NCBI RefSeq assembly: GCF_019924045.1
Contig: NZ_JAHXBN010000007.1
Location: forward strand, 369,105-433,104
Origin: Dyadobacter fermentans
GTDB lineage: Bacteria; Bacteroidota; Bacteroidia; Cytophagales; Spirosomataceae
Direction: 5' to 3'
DNA: 64,000 bases
Below are positions 26,109 through 35,860 of this stretch, in pieces. The notes under the pieces are model-generated. The model worked only from the letters and a program-made list of their open reading frames with translations, did not search any database and was not told the origin of the DNA. How positions within the stretch are numbered: the stretch's first letter is position 1; every line of letters starts with the position of its first letter. The position numbers and the translations under genes were made by a program.

Positions 26109-27287
26109 ATGTTGAGTCTGATAGGACTGGCTATAACTTTCTTTCTGGCTGTTATTTTGTGGGGTAAGCGCCATAAAGCCAACGCCGATTATGTGTTGCT
26201 GATCTGGTTGCTGCTGATTGGGGTGCATTTGGGGTTCTACTATTCCGTCGCGAGCGGGAAGTACCTGCAATTTCCCTATTTACTGGGTGTCGAAATCCCG
26301 CTCCCGCTGGCTTACGGGCCGCTGCTGTACCTCTATACTTCCGAGCTTACCCGGCCAACGCACAGGCGGCGATACCGGTTGCTCCATTTCGTGCCCCTGG
26401 TGCTGGCTTATCTCTACATCATCCCGTTTTATGTGCTGACGCCCGCACGCAAGATTTGGGTTTACCAGCATGAAGGGGAGGGGTTTCGCGAGCGGCAGCT
26501 GCTCTTGCTCTGTGCGATTGTGCTTTCAGGGGTGTCGTATGCATTGGCTTCGTGGCTCCGGCTGCAAAGGCATCGAAAGCGGATCGATGCGCAGTTTTCC
26601 AATACCGAAAAAATCAACCTGGCCTGGCTGCGGTACCTTATCGCGGGGATATCGGTGATCTGGCTGACGATCTTTCTCGACAACGAAGCCTATATTTTCG
26701 GGGCGGTGGTGACGTTCGTATGTTTCATCGGCTATTTCGGAATCCGGCAAATGGGGATTTTTACCGATCAATCGCGGCTCGCATGGGAGGAGGGGAACGC
26801 CCCGACGCATGGCGCATCTGCCTCACTGACAGCAGAGGCGGCGGAGTCTGAGGAACCGGTTACCGCGGCAGGTAATGCAGCGCAGGATACCGCTGTGAAA
26901 TCCAAGTATGCGAGGTCGGGATTGAGCCAGGGGGTGGCTTTGCTGATTTATGAAAACCTGGAAACATTAATGATGCGCGAGCGGCTTTTCACCTATCCTG
27001 AGCTTACTCTGGTGCAGTTGTCGGAGAAGCTCGGTACCAATGCCAACCACCTCTCGCAGGTGATCAATATGGTCGGTAACAAGAGTTTCTACGACTACAT
27101 CAATGCGCTGAGGATCGCCGAATTTACCCGGATTGCCGGGTTGCCTGAGAACCAGAAGTATACTTTGCTGCATTTGGCCCTCGAATGCGGGTTTAACTCC
27201 AAAACTTCCTTCAATCGCAATTTCAGGAAGCATACCGGTCTGTCACCCAGTGAGTTTCTGGCCCAGCAGAACATCCATCTTCAATAG
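26109..27287 (+). CDS. Membrane-bound AraC-type regulator with seven helices
   Basis: The 392-residue protein has seven hydrophobic segments in the first 220 residues. After a linker rich in Ala/Glu comes an AraC helix-turn-helix domain (LTLVQLSEKLGTNANHLSQV and LHLALECGFNSKTSFNRNF). This membrane-HTH design is common in Bacteroidota. It could release or expose its DNA-binding part on a membrane signal. The start is ATG at 26109. The 212 bp upstream has no clear element. A short hairpin (27291-27305) follows the stop but lacks a T tract. Confidence 0.88.
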   Translation: MLSLIGLAITFFLAVILWGKRHKANADYVLLIWLLLIGVHLGFYYSVASGKYLQFPYLLGVEIPLPLAYGPLLYLYTSELTRPTHRRRYRLLHFVPLVLAYLYIIPFYVLTPARKIWVYQHEGEGFRERQLLLLCAIVLSGVSYALASWLRLQRHRKRIDAQFSNTEKINLAWLRYLIAGISVIWLTIFLDNEAYIFGAVVTFVCFIGYFGIRQMGIFTDQSRLAWEEGNAPTHGASASLTAEAAESEEPVTAAGNAAQDTAVKSKYARSGLSQGVALLIYENLETLMMRERLFTYPELTLVQLSEKLGTNANHLSQVINMVGNKSFYDYINALRIAEFTRIAGLPENQKYTLLHLALECGFNSKTSFNRNFRKHTGLSPSEFLAQQNIHLQ

Positions 27288-27390
27288 AAACCTGGCGGTG
27301 CCAGGCGCACAACTTCGTGCCATCCTACACGACGGGGCGATAGCTGGTCCCCCGGATTTCATCTTTGTCCCGAACATTTAATCGACAAAG

Positions 27391-28566
27391 ATGAAAAATC
27401 AGACTACCCGCCGGCAGGCCCGGCCCCGGTGCATCCGCACGGCATTGCACACCGCTTTCCTCATTCCCGTCCTGGCAGTTTGGATACTCTCCTGCACCAC
27501 CGATCACGTCCCGCCGGGAGATCATCCCGATGCGGAGAAGTACCAGCGCATCGTTACCCGGTTCATGGAGGCAGGTGCGTCGGGCGTGAGTGTGACCGTG
27601 CGCTCGCCGAAGGGTATCTGGCAAGGTGCAGGCGGCTATGCCGACAAAGGAAAAGGGATTACCATGAGTCCTGAAAATACCCTCCGTATCGGCAGCATGT
27701 CGAAGGTATTCACCGCCGTTACCATTCTCCGGTTGCACGAGGAAGGAAGGCTGTCCATTACCGACAAGATCAGCCAATACCTGCCGGCCGAAGTAACCAG
27801 CCGCATCGCCAACGCCGGCCAGGCGACCATCGAGCAATGCCTGAACCACACCTCGGGCGTGCGGGAATATCTCGGCGATGAGACGATCGAAGGCATTGCC
27901 AGCGGACGTATTGTGAAGTATTCGGCCGCGCAGAACCTCGCGCTCGTGTACGACAAGCCGGCGGATTTCCCGCTGGGCAAGGGCAATTATTGCAATACCA
28001 ACTACCTGCTGCTTTCGGAGATTATCCGGACTGTAACCGGGAAAAGTGCCTACCATGTTGTCCGCGAAAAGACGATAGGGCCGCTGGGGCTGCGCAATAC
28101 TTCCGCCAGCGTCGTATTGCCGGCATCGCTCACGCAATCTTACTTCGAAACCGACGGTGCAATGCAGGAAGTGACCTGGGTGGATAACAATGCAGTAGGC
28201 GGCGAGGGGCAGCTCGACGGCGGGATGATCTCCACCTCCGGCGATGTGGCCGCATTTCTGGAAGCATTACTCACCGGGAAAATCCTGTCGCCCGCTTCGC
28301 TTGCGCTTATGCAGACCTATCTGGACATCGACCCCGGCACATTGCCCGACGAATTAAAATATTACAAGCAATACGGCTTAGGGTTAATGAAAATCGAAAC
28401 GGACCATGGTACAGCCATTGGCCATGACGGGCACGTTTATGGGTTTGTGGGAAAAGTGTTCTATCTTCCGGAGCATCAGACGACTATCGCGATTTTGCTC
28501 AATGGCTGGTCCCCTTCCAGCGTGGCGGTACTCAATGCAAAAAGCACTTTTAACCTGTTATTTTGA
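27391..28566 (+). CDS. Serine hydrolase, class C beta-lactamase/DD-peptidase fold, lipoprotein
   Basis: The 391-residue protein has a lipobox (WILSC) and the active-site set of the AmpC/DD-carboxypeptidase family: S102-M-S-K105 in IGSMSKVF, Y200-C-N202, and H345-D-G347 in place of KTG. The HxG form is usual for esterase/peptidase-type relatives, so true beta-lactamase activity is not implied. It is periplasmic and lipid anchored. It is followed after 61 bp by the Gfo/Idh/MocA gene on the same strand. Confidence 0.88.
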   Translation: MKNQTTRRQARPRCIRTALHTAFLIPVLAVWILSCTTDHVPPGDHPDAEKYQRIVTRFMEAGASGVSVTVRSPKGIWQGAGGYADKGKGITMSPENTLRIGSMSKVFTAVTILRLHEEGRLSITDKISQYLPAEVTSRIANAGQATIEQCLNHTSGVREYLGDETIEGIASGRIVKYSAAQNLALVYDKPADFPLGKGNYCNTNYLLLSEIIRTVTGKSAYHVVREKTIGPLGLRNTSASVVLPASLTQSYFETDGAMQEVTWVDNNAVGGEGQLDGGMISTSGDVAAFLEALLTGKILSPASLALMQTYLDIDPGTLPDELKYYKQYGLGLMKIETDHGTAIGHDGHVYGFVGKVFYLPEHQTTIAILLNGWSPSSVAVLNAKSTFNLLF

Positions 28567-28627
28567 AAACAGCATCGTACACTCACTAATTTGTACATCA
28601 TTTCCTGAACTCAACCTAATAAGCATC

Positions 28628-30022
28628 ATGTCCAGCAACAATGACAACAACCGGAGGGGTTTTATCAAGAAGTTCACCGGCGGCGCCCTGCTGACCGCCG
28701 CATCCGGGCCCCTGTTTGCAGGCGAGCGCATCTTCTCGCGGGAGCTCCCGTGGGAGAAGCCCCGGTTCGCCGCTAATGACAATATCCAGATCGCCTGCAT
28801 CGGTACCGGTATAATGGGAATGGGCGACACCCGCACGGCCCTGAAAGTGCCCGGCGTGAAGCTCATGGCCGTAGCAGATTTGTACGACGGCCACCTCGTT
28901 CGTGCCAAAGAGCTGTTCGGCGACGATATTCAGACGACCCGCGACTACAACGAGATACTCAGCCGCAAGGACATCGATGCGATCATCCTCGCCACGCCCG
29001 ACCACCTGCATTCGCAGATCGGTATCCAGGCTTTGAAGGCCGGCAAGGCCGTTTATTGCGAAAAGCCGATGGTACACAAGATCGAGCAGGGGTATGATAT
29101 GATCAAGGCGGCGTCGGATTCGGGCAAGGTATTCCAGGTCGGCAGTCAGCGCGTGAGCTCTATTATTTATGCCAAAGCCAAAGAACTCTACCAGTCGGGT
29201 GCCATCGGTGAGCTGAATTTCGTGGAGGTGTATTATGACCGCCATTCTGCCCAGGGGGCCTGGCAATACTCCATCCCGCCCGACGCTTCACCGCAAACCG
29301 TGGACTGGAACCGCTTCCTGAGCGACAAGGCCCCCAAAATGGCCTATGATCCGCTGCGATTTTTCAGATGGCGCAATTACCAGGATTACGGCACGGGCGT
29401 GGCAGGCGATTTGTTCGTGCATTTGTTTTCGGGCATGCATTACATCCTCGATTCCAAAGGTCCGACGCGCATTATGACCAGCGGCGGCTTGCGCTACTGG
29501 AAAGACGGACGCGATGTGCCGGATGTTATGCTGGGCATTTACGATTATCCCAAAACCGCCTCACACCCGGCATTCAACCTCACTTTGCGGGTGAATTTTG
29601 CCGACGGTTCCGGCGGCGGATCGGGCTTCCGCTTCGTAGGTACCGACGGGCAGATCACGCTCTCGGGGAATACGGTAACGGTGAAGCGGAAAAAAATGGC
29701 TGCTGCACCGGGTTACACGATCGATACATTCCCGAAAGCATTGCAGGATAAGTTTTTGGTGGAATACAACAACAAGTACCCGGCGCGCCCTGAAATGTCC
29801 GAGCCCGATATGCAGGAATACAAGGCGCCGCAAGGCTATGACGACCGGCTGGATCACTTCGCCATATTCTTCGATGCTATGCGCAACAATAAGAAGGTGC
29901 TGGAAGACGCCGTCTTCGGTTTTCGTGCCGCGGGCCCGGCATTGCTTTCCAACAAGAGCTATTTCGAGAATACGGTAGTGAACTGGGATCCTGAAACGAT
30001 GAAACTCGGCAAAGTATCCTGA
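28628..30022 (+). CDS. Tat-exported Gfo/Idh/MocA-family oxidoreductase
   Basis: The 464-residue protein has a twin-arginine signal (NNRRGFIKKFTGGALL), followed by a Rossmann fold with IACIGTGIMG and the catalytic EKP motif in AVYCEKPMVHKIEQG. Large Tat-exported members of this family act on sugars in the periplasm of Bacteroidota with tightly bound NAD(P). The start is ATG at 28628. Its neighbour downstream, 40 bp away, is gamma-glutamyltransferase; no functional link is evident. Confidence 0.9.
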   Translation: MSSNNDNNRRGFIKKFTGGALLTAASGPLFAGERIFSRELPWEKPRFAANDNIQIACIGTGIMGMGDTRTALKVPGVKLMAVADLYDGHLVRAKELFGDDIQTTRDYNEILSRKDIDAIILATPDHLHSQIGIQALKAGKAVYCEKPMVHKIEQGYDMIKAASDSGKVFQVGSQRVSSIIYAKAKELYQSGAIGELNFVEVYYDRHSAQGAWQYSIPPDASPQTVDWNRFLSDKAPKMAYDPLRFFRWRNYQDYGTGVAGDLFVHLFSGMHYILDSKGPTRIMTSGGLRYWKDGRDVPDVMLGIYDYPKTASHPAFNLTLRVNFADGSGGGSGFRFVGTDGQITLSGNTVTVKRKKMAAAPGYTIDTFPKALQDKFLVEYNNKYPARPEMSEPDMQEYKAPQGYDDRLDHFAIFFDAMRNNKKVLEDAVFGFRAAGPALLSNKSYFENTVVNWDPETMKLGKVS

Positions 30023-30062
30023 CCATCCTTCCCGACACGTAATCGCCTCAATATTACTATCC

Positions 30063-31808
30063 ATGATGAGAATGAATTTCCGGATGATCGGGGCGCTGCT
30101 GGCGTCCCAGATCATCTTTTTAACAAGCACGTCGGCGCAGACGGGCAGGGGCGACCGCATCAGCGGGTCTAACTTCGAATCGCGCAGCCCGGTGCTGGCT
30201 ATGCATGGCATGGTGGCTTCGAGCCACCCGCTCGCCACCCAGACGGGGCTCGATATCCTCAAAAAAGGGGGCACGGCCATGGATGCGGCCATAGCGGTGA
30301 ATGCTGCCCTGGGCGTAACAGAACCTAACAATTGCGGCATCGGCGGCGATTTGTTCGCGATTGTGTGGTCGGCGAAAGACAAAAAACTCTACGGACTGAA
30401 TGCAAGCGGCCGCTCCGCGAAAGGGCTTACCTTCGAAGAACTGAAAGCTGTGCTGGGCGACAGGACGCAAATGCCGCTCTATGGGCCGGCGTCGGTTTCG
30501 GTGCCCGGGGCTGTGGACGGCTGGTTCGCATTGCACCAGCGCTTCGGCAGGCTGAACATGGCGGAAATACTCGCACCCGCTATCTCGCTCGCGCGGGAAG
30601 GTGCGCCCGTACCCGAGGTGATTGCCTATTCGTGGGATGCCGCTTACAAGCGCCTGAAAGAGCAGAAAGACATAACAGAATTTGAAAATTTTGGTAAAAC
30701 ATTCCTCATTAACGGTGCGGCGCCGCGTCACGGGCAGGTTTTCAAAAACCCGGACCTGGCCGTTACCTATGAAAAGATCGCGAAGCAGGGGAGGGATGTG
30801 TTTTACAAAGGCGAAATAGCCGACCGGATCGACGCCTATGCCCGGAAAACAGGCATGTTGATCCGAAAGGAAGACTTGGTGGCGACGAAAAGTACCTGGG
30901 TGGAACCGGTTTCGGTCAACTACCGGGGCTACGACGTGTACGAGTTGCCGCCGAACGGCCAGGGCATATCCGTGCTGCAAATGCTGAATATCCTGAAACG
31001 GTACGATCTCAAAAGGCTGGGGCATAACAGTGCCGAGTACCTGCATTTGCTGATCGAGGCCAAAAAACTGGCGTTCGAGGACCGCGCCCGCTATTACGCC
31101 GACCCGGATTTTGCCAAAATCCCGTTGCAGACCTTGCTATCCGACAAATATGCGGCCGAGCGCAGAGACCTGATCAATCCGGACAGGGCATCTGCGAAAA
31201 TCTACCCAAGCCAATCGGTGCTGAAAGACGGCGACACGGTGTACCTCACCGTGGCCGACACTGAGGGAAATATGGTGTCGCTTATCCAGAGCAATATGCT
31301 CGAATTCGGCAGCGGTATGGTGCCCGATGGGCTGGGATTCGTATTGCACAACCGGGGCAGCAGTTTCAGCCTCACGCCCGGCCACGCCAATGTGTACGCG
31401 CCCGGGAAGCGGCCATTCAATACCATCATTCCCGGTTTTGTACTCAAAGACGGCAAGCCGTTCCTCAGCTTCGGCGTGATGGGAGGGGCCATGCAGCCGC
31501 AGGGGCATTTGCAGATCCTGTGCAACATCCTGGATTTTGGTATGAATGTGCAGGAAGCCGGCGATGCGGCCCGTTTTGCGCATTCAGGCAGCAGTGAGCC
31601 GACCGGTGCCGTGATGTCGGATGGGGGGAAAGTGGCGCTCGAAAGCGGCATTCCGGCGCAGGTCCGTGAAGCATTGGTGCGCAAAGGCCACCAGCTGGCT
31701 GATAGGGATTTTTTCGGGGGGTACCAGGCTATCCTGGTCGATCAGGCCGAGAAAGTATACCACGGCGCGTCGGAAATGCGGAAGGACGGGCAGGTCGCAG
31801 GATATTGA
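30063..31808 (+). CDS. ggt: Gamma-glutamyltransferase
   Basis: The 581-residue protein has a signal peptide (ALLASQIIFLTSTSAQ). The family core includes GGTAMDAAIAVNAALGVTEP, GIGGDLFA and a segment around residues 390-400 (GDTVYLTVADTEGN) where T392 matches the auto-cleavage/nucleophile threonine. It is made as one chain and should cleave into two subunits before T392. It hydrolyses or transfers the gamma-glutamyl group of glutathione in the periplasm. A 12-bp hairpin follows the stop. Confidence 0.93.
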   Translation: MMRMNFRMIGALLASQIIFLTSTSAQTGRGDRISGSNFESRSPVLAMHGMVASSHPLATQTGLDILKKGGTAMDAAIAVNAALGVTEPNNCGIGGDLFAIVWSAKDKKLYGLNASGRSAKGLTFEELKAVLGDRTQMPLYGPASVSVPGAVDGWFALHQRFGRLNMAEILAPAISLAREGAPVPEVIAYSWDAAYKRLKEQKDITEFENFGKTFLINGAAPRHGQVFKNPDLAVTYEKIAKQGRDVFYKGEIADRIDAYARKTGMLIRKEDLVATKSTWVEPVSVNYRGYDVYELPPNGQGISVLQMLNILKRYDLKRLGHNSAEYLHLLIEAKKLAFEDRARYYADPDFAKIPLQTLLSDKYAAERRDLINPDRASAKIYPSQSVLKDGDTVYLTVADTEGNMVSLIQSNMLEFGSGMVPDGLGFVLHNRGSSFSLTPGHANVYAPGKRPFNTIIPGFVLKDGKPFLSFGVMGGAMQPQGHLQILCNILDFGMNVQEAGDAARFAHSGSSEPTGAVMSDGGKVALESGIPAQVREALVRKGHQLADRDFFGGYQAILVDQAEKVYHGASEMRKDGQVAGY

Positions 31809-31812
31809 TGTT

Positions 31813-31844
31813 ACGGGGAACGTTATGCTGTAAACGTTCCCCGT
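31813..31844. terminator. Hairpin between convergent genes
   Basis: A perfect 12-bp stem (31813-31824 with 31833-31844) with an 8-base loop lies between the ggt stop and the stop of the convergent small secreted protein. No T tract follows on either side, so it could be a bidirectional terminator or an mRNA 3' end stabiliser. Confidence 0.6.
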
Positions 31845-31856
31845 GATCAACCTCCA

Positions 31857-32231
31857 CTATTTCTTAGGTTCCCTCACAGCCTTGATCGGGAAATCGCCGT
31901 ATTGGGACGACACGATACCGCTTAATGTATCGCCTTTTTGCATGAAACTGTATTTGAAAACCCCTGCCTGGTTCTCGACGGTGAATGCTACTTTTTCCTG
32001 ATCCACAGTGAGTTCTTTCATCTCCTGCTTTTCGGTGTCGCCCACATATCCGGTAGTTTTGTTATCTTTTTGCTCAAAAGTGAAAAAGCCCGATTCGTAC
32101 TCCGGGGGAACGTCGCTGATGAGGTATTTCCAGGTACCGATAATATCCGCCGGCAATGCTGCATTTTTCGCGGCAATGGAAACAAATCCGATTGCGATAA
32201 CCATCAGGAGATAATAATACTTTGTTCTCAT
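31857..32231 (-). CDS. Small secreted protein of unknown function
   Basis: The 124-residue protein has a signal peptide (YYYLLMVIAIGFVSIAAK). The mature domain is beta-strand rich and begins ADIIGTWKYLISDVP, which resembles small lipocalin-like or DUF-type secreted domains with an IxGTW opening. It has no cysteines or catalytic motif. It is divergent from the thioredoxin-fold gene at 32310. Function unknown. Confidence 0.7.
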   Translation of the reverse strand: MRTKYYYLLMVIAIGFVSIAAKNAALPADIIGTWKYLISDVPPEYESGFFTFEQKDNKTTGYVGDTEKQEMKELTVDQEKVAFTVENQAGVFKYSFMQKGDTLSGIVSSQYGDFPIKAVREPKK

Positions 32232-32309
32232 TTTGAATCAGAAGTTTTGAAGTTTGAAAGACGTTCTAAAATAAAAAGAAATCCTGATTTTATTGTCTGA
32301 TATCTGCCT

Positions 32310-33494
32310 ATGAAAAAGATCCTCTGCTGTATACTCCTGCTTTTCGGTTCGTCTGTTTGCCGGGCCCAGGGCATCGACTTTGTCACTACTTCCTGGGAAG
32401 AGACCCTTCAAAATGCAGAGAAAAGCGGAAAACAGGTCTTTTTGTATGTCCGGGCGACTTCCTGCCGGTATTGCCGGCAAATGGAGAAGGAGGTTTTCGT
32501 CAATCAGGAAGTGATCGATTATTACAATGGGGATTTTATCAGCTATAAAATCGACGTCGAGGACGGAGGGGCCGGGGAGGCGCTGGCGAAGCAATACGGC
32601 ATCGAGGGGTTTCCTACCTACTTGTTTTTGAGTAAAAACGGGCAAAAACTTCACCAGAGCTCGGGTGCCAAGCCAGCCGCTGATTTCATACGGGATGGCC
32701 GGAATGCCTCCGACCCTAATACCGCATTGTTTCCTATGTTGGCCAGGTACGAACAAGGTGGAAGATCGCCGGAGTTGCTGTTCAACTTGAGTAATGCATT
32801 GTCGCGTTACATGGTGGATGCGAATCCGAGAGAGAAAGTGATAGAGGAATACCTGGCGACGCAATCGGCTGACGAACTGGGATCGGAGCGGAATTTGCGG
32901 TTCATTTTTGCAGCAGATCTCGGCTTTAAGTCGCCGGCGACGCTTTATCTCTTGCAAAATCAGCAGAAATTTGCGGACCTGTTTGGCAAGGCAGAAGCCG
33001 AAAGGGCGGCGCAAAGAATCATGACCCGCACCGCAAATATGGCCGGCCGGACCAACGACCTGGTATTGATGAGCGAACTGAGAAAGGTTGCCGTTGACCA
33101 TTTTGCCGACAGCATTAAGACGCTATCGCTCTTGCAAATTTACTTTTACGGCGGGCGCCGCGACTGGCTCAACTACGGCCGGTCGACATTGCAATACGGA
33201 AGTACCGTTGGGGCAACAGATTGGCAAACCCTGTACGAAACGGGTATTTACCTTAAAACCTTTGCGAAGGACCCGGAAGCATTGAAAACAGGTGTCGAGA
33301 TCATGGCCAGGGTTTTGGATATGAACAAAAACTATGAACATTTGTGTATATACGCCCAGCTTCAAAAGAAATTGGGAAACAAAGAGCCGGCTCTGAAAGC
33401 AGCCGGGGAAGCGTTGACAATTGCAACGGATCAAGGTAAGGATGGCAGTGATGCAAGGGAATTGATCAACGAATTGACGACTATCAGTAAATAA
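32310..33494 (+). CDS. Thioredoxin-fold protein with C-terminal helical region
   Basis: The 394-residue protein has a signal peptide (LCCILLLFGSSVCRAQG). A thioredoxin_7-type domain follows with C52-R-Y-C55 in ATSCRYCRQMEKE and the cis-Pro segment GIEGFPTYLFL. From about residue 150 it is helical, probably TPR-like repeats. It is expected to be periplasmic thiol redox or a DUF255-like sensor. Its stop is 4 bp from the convergent hydrolase stop. Confidence 0.8.
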   Translation: MKKILCCILLLFGSSVCRAQGIDFVTTSWEETLQNAEKSGKQVFLYVRATSCRYCRQMEKEVFVNQEVIDYYNGDFISYKIDVEDGGAGEALAKQYGIEGFPTYLFLSKNGQKLHQSSGAKPAADFIRDGRNASDPNTALFPMLARYEQGGRSPELLFNLSNALSRYMVDANPREKVIEEYLATQSADELGSERNLRFIFAADLGFKSPATLYLLQNQQKFADLFGKAEAERAAQRIMTRTANMAGRTNDLVLMSELRKVAVDHFADSIKTLSLLQIYFYGGRRDWLNYGRSTLQYGSTVGATDWQTLYETGIYLKTFAKDPEALKTGVEIMARVLDMNKNYEHLCIYAQLQKKLGNKEPALKAAGEALTIATDQGKDGSDARELINELTTISK

Positions 33495-33498
33495 GCAT

Positions 33499-34632
33499 TT
33501 ACATATTCCTTCCTCTGGTTTGAACGGTAAGCCAATCCGATATGATGGCTAATGCTTTGGGCGAAAAGGTTTCCTCAATACCTGCATATTCGCTGGGATG
33601 ACCTGTTTTACATTCCTGAAAAAGATGGTTCAGATTCGGTAATTCTTTTACCGTTCCATTTAAATTGCCCCCCTCCTTTAATGCTTTTGAAATTGCCGGC
33701 AGGTTTTGCTGCGTGTCTATCTGCAAATCTTTCGATCCATTTAAAGCCAGAACCGGACAAGTGACCTTTTGAAAAAAATGCGCAGGGTTAATATTATATA
33801 GATATTGATACCACGGCCCACACATTGAATTAATTTGATGTTTGAAAAATTGTTCCGCTTTGAGATCCGGCGGGAGCATTTGGCTTGGATAATTCTTCGC
33901 TTTCGGCAACATGTAAGCGTTCAGGTTGGCCCGCAATGCAATGGTATCCGGTGAATTCTTAAGTATTTCAAGCGCTTCGCTATTGATCTTTCTAATGAAT
34001 GCAATACCCTGCTCATCCACACCGCCCGCGCGTGCGATCAATTCCATTTGCAGCGCCATTACCTCGTGGGCGATCGCGCCCGGCCCGGCAAGCGAAACAA
34101 CAAAACTGACATCTCTGGATTGCGATGCGGCAATGGCCGCTACCAGCCCGCCTTCGCTATGTCCGATGAGCCCGATTTTATTGGGGCTAATTTCTTTTCT
34201 TGATTTCAAATAGGCGATCGCGCTTTCTACGTCCGTGGCGAAATCCATGGATGTGGCTGCGTCGAAATGGCCGGTTGATTTACCGGTTCCCCGGTCGTCG
34301 TAGCGTAAAACGGCGAAACCTTTTCGGGTAAGGTAATCCGCGATGATCAGGAATGGTTTATGGCCGAAAACCGTCTCATTCCTGTCCTGCGCCCCGCTGC
34401 CGGTGATCAATATCACGGCAGGGAAGTTGCCTTTTTTATCCGGCAATGTGAGGGTGCCAGACAACGAAACGCCCGCCCTGGTATTTTGAAACGTTACAAA
34501 TTCGTTGTAATAAGGGTAGGGCGGTACGGGTTCCTGCGATTTTTTTACAACAGCCTTTTCAGATAAAAGAATATAAGCAATACAGCCTGCTATCAGTGCG
34601 AGAAATGCAGCGAGGGTAATTTTTTTGTTCAT
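33499..34632 (-). CDS. Alpha/beta hydrolase, exported
   Basis: The 377-residue protein has an N-terminal anchor/signal (LAAFLALIAGCIAYILL). The serine-hydrolase fold shows the oxyanion strand PAVILITGSGAQDRNE, the nucleophile elbow IGHSEGGLVAA and a C-terminal His in ELPNLNHLFQ. This is the S9/YqkD-like group of Bacteroidota; the natural substrate is unknown. Confidence 0.85.
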   Translation of the reverse strand: MNKKITLAAFLALIAGCIAYILLSEKAVVKKSQEPVPPYPYYNEFVTFQNTRAGVSLSGTLTLPDKKGNFPAVILITGSGAQDRNETVFGHKPFLIIADYLTRKGFAVLRYDDRGTGKSTGHFDAATSMDFATDVESAIAYLKSRKEISPNKIGLIGHSEGGLVAAIAASQSRDVSFVVSLAGPGAIAHEVMALQMELIARAGGVDEQGIAFIRKINSEALEILKNSPDTIALRANLNAYMLPKAKNYPSQMLPPDLKAEQFFKHQINSMCGPWYQYLYNINPAHFFQKVTCPVLALNGSKDLQIDTQQNLPAISKALKEGGNLNGTVKELPNLNHLFQECKTGHPSEYAGIEETFSPKALAIISDWLTVQTRGRNM

Positions 34633-34861
34633 GCAGGATTGATTCTTGTTTTTGGAATTGCCCCTGTCAATTTAATGCTTTTTTTAGCGGTATGTGGAGC
34701 GCAGAGTTGCATTCGAAATATAAATTCGTTAAAAGATGTTAATTCGGATCCAATGCGTGATGTTTTGGGTAATGTGCTGAAATTGTATGACGTAAAGTGG
34801 AAATATCAGGGAAGATAATTTTATGGAATAGTGAGAAAACACTGTACACCTTAAGGAAAAT

Positions 34862-34903
34862 AAAAGATCCGGACAAGCATTCAGCAGCCTGTCCGGATCT
34901 TTT
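34862..34903 (-). terminator. Terminator of the SDR gene; contents of the 34633-34948 gap
   Basis: A perfect 14-bp stem (34862-34875 with 34890-34903) and 14-base loop lies 46 bp past the SDR stop on the minus strand. It has A/T runs on both sides, so it can stop transcription both ways. The rest of this 316-bp gene-free stretch must hold the hydrolase promoter; I see no further element. Confidence 0.85.
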
Positions 34904-34948
34904 TGGCACCCTTTGAAATGGTTCAATTCGGTGGTTGGCAATGTCGTT

Positions 34949-35746
34949 TTATAAATTTCTGATCGTTCCGCCATCCACGCGGATTACGGCGCCGCTTACA
35001 TAGTTGGCGAGTGGGCTGGTGAGGTACAGAACGGCTCCCGCGATTTCTTCGGGAAAGCCGAACCGCCCGGTGTCATTGGGGATCAGGTCCTGCACGGCCT
35101 TGTATTTGATTTCATCCAGCTCGGTGCCCCAGCCAAACCGGGGAGCCGCATTGACGAGCCACTCTTCCACCATCGGGTTCATGATCGCCCCGGGCGAAAC
35201 GACGTTGGAGGTGATACCGGTTTCTTTCAATTGCCGGGCCAGCGAAACCGACAAATTGTGCCGCGCGGCCAGCGTCGCATTGTAATGCGGTTGTTCCTTA
35301 ATCGGCTGGATCGCAAGCCCGCCGCCGATATGGATCACGCGCCCCCAGCCCAGTTCTTTCATCTGCGGTACGATGCGGCGGATCATCCGCACATAAGAAA
35401 CCACATTGGCATTGTATACCTCCATCCAGTCGTCCGGCATTGCATCCGACCAGTTTTTGTGGCTCACCACGCCCGCGTTGTTCACCAGGATATCGATGGC
35501 GCCGCCTTGCAACGCCGCCGCGGCTACCGCATCGGCGCCTTCGTCCGTCGCAAGGTCGCCGATTGCCACTTCTGCTTTTCCGCCTGCTTGGACGATGTTT
35601 TCAGCGACCTGGTTGGTGCGCTGTTCGTTTCGACCATGCACAACGACCGTTGCGCCTTCACCCGCGAGCATCCGGGCGATTGCCTCACCCAGGCCCGAGC
35701 TCGCCCCTGTCACCAGCGCGCGTTTTCCACTTAATTGAAAATCCAT
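34949..35746 (-). CDS. SDR-fold protein with degenerate catalytic residues
   Basis: The 265-residue protein has the classical SDR frame: TGASSGLG at residues 13-20, NNAG at 89-92, Y155, and the C-terminal PEEIAGAVLYLTSPLANYVS and VDGG segments. The catalytic set is broken: the serine position near 142 is glycine (HIGGG) and the lysine of YxxxK is leucine (Y155-N-A-T-L159). The start is ATG at 35746. It may be a binding or regulatory relative, or use another mechanism. I checked the codons (TAC AAT GCG ACG CTG), so this is not a misread frame. Confidence 0.85.
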   Translation of the reverse strand: MDFQLSGKRALVTGASSGLGEAIARMLAGEGATVVVHGRNEQRTNQVAENIVQAGGKAEVAIGDLATDEGADAVAAAALQGGAIDILVNNAGVVSHKNWSDAMPDDWMEVYNANVVSYVRMIRRIVPQMKELGWGRVIHIGGGLAIQPIKEQPHYNATLAARHNLSVSLARQLKETGITSNVVSPGAIMNPMVEEWLVNAAPRFGWGTELDEIKYKAVQDLIPNDTGRFGFPEEIAGAVLYLTSPLANYVSGAVIRVDGGTIRNL

Positions 35747-35860
35747 TTTTGCTTTTTTTGAATGAGTAACTGATTGCGAATACAAAATTCGCCGGTCAGC
35801 AGCTGCTTCGTTTTGCTGGGAAGTTCAATTTACTTTGTTGAAAAGCGCACGGAAACGGGC

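Noticed and set aside
27291..27305. A short hairpin CCTGGC-GGT-GCCAGG after the membrane AraC gene
   Set aside because: There is no T tract, and the stem is too short to call a terminator with confidence.
27391..28566. Reading the serine hydrolase as a resistance beta-lactamase because two BlaI-M56 pairs are in the window
   Set aside because: It is 9 kb from the nearest BlaI, has HDG in place of KTG, and the M56 proteins lack the beta-lactam sensor domain.
30120..31046. A 308-codon minus-strand frame opposite gamma-glutamyltransferase
   Set aside because: The plus-strand gene has all family motifs; the reverse frame has none.
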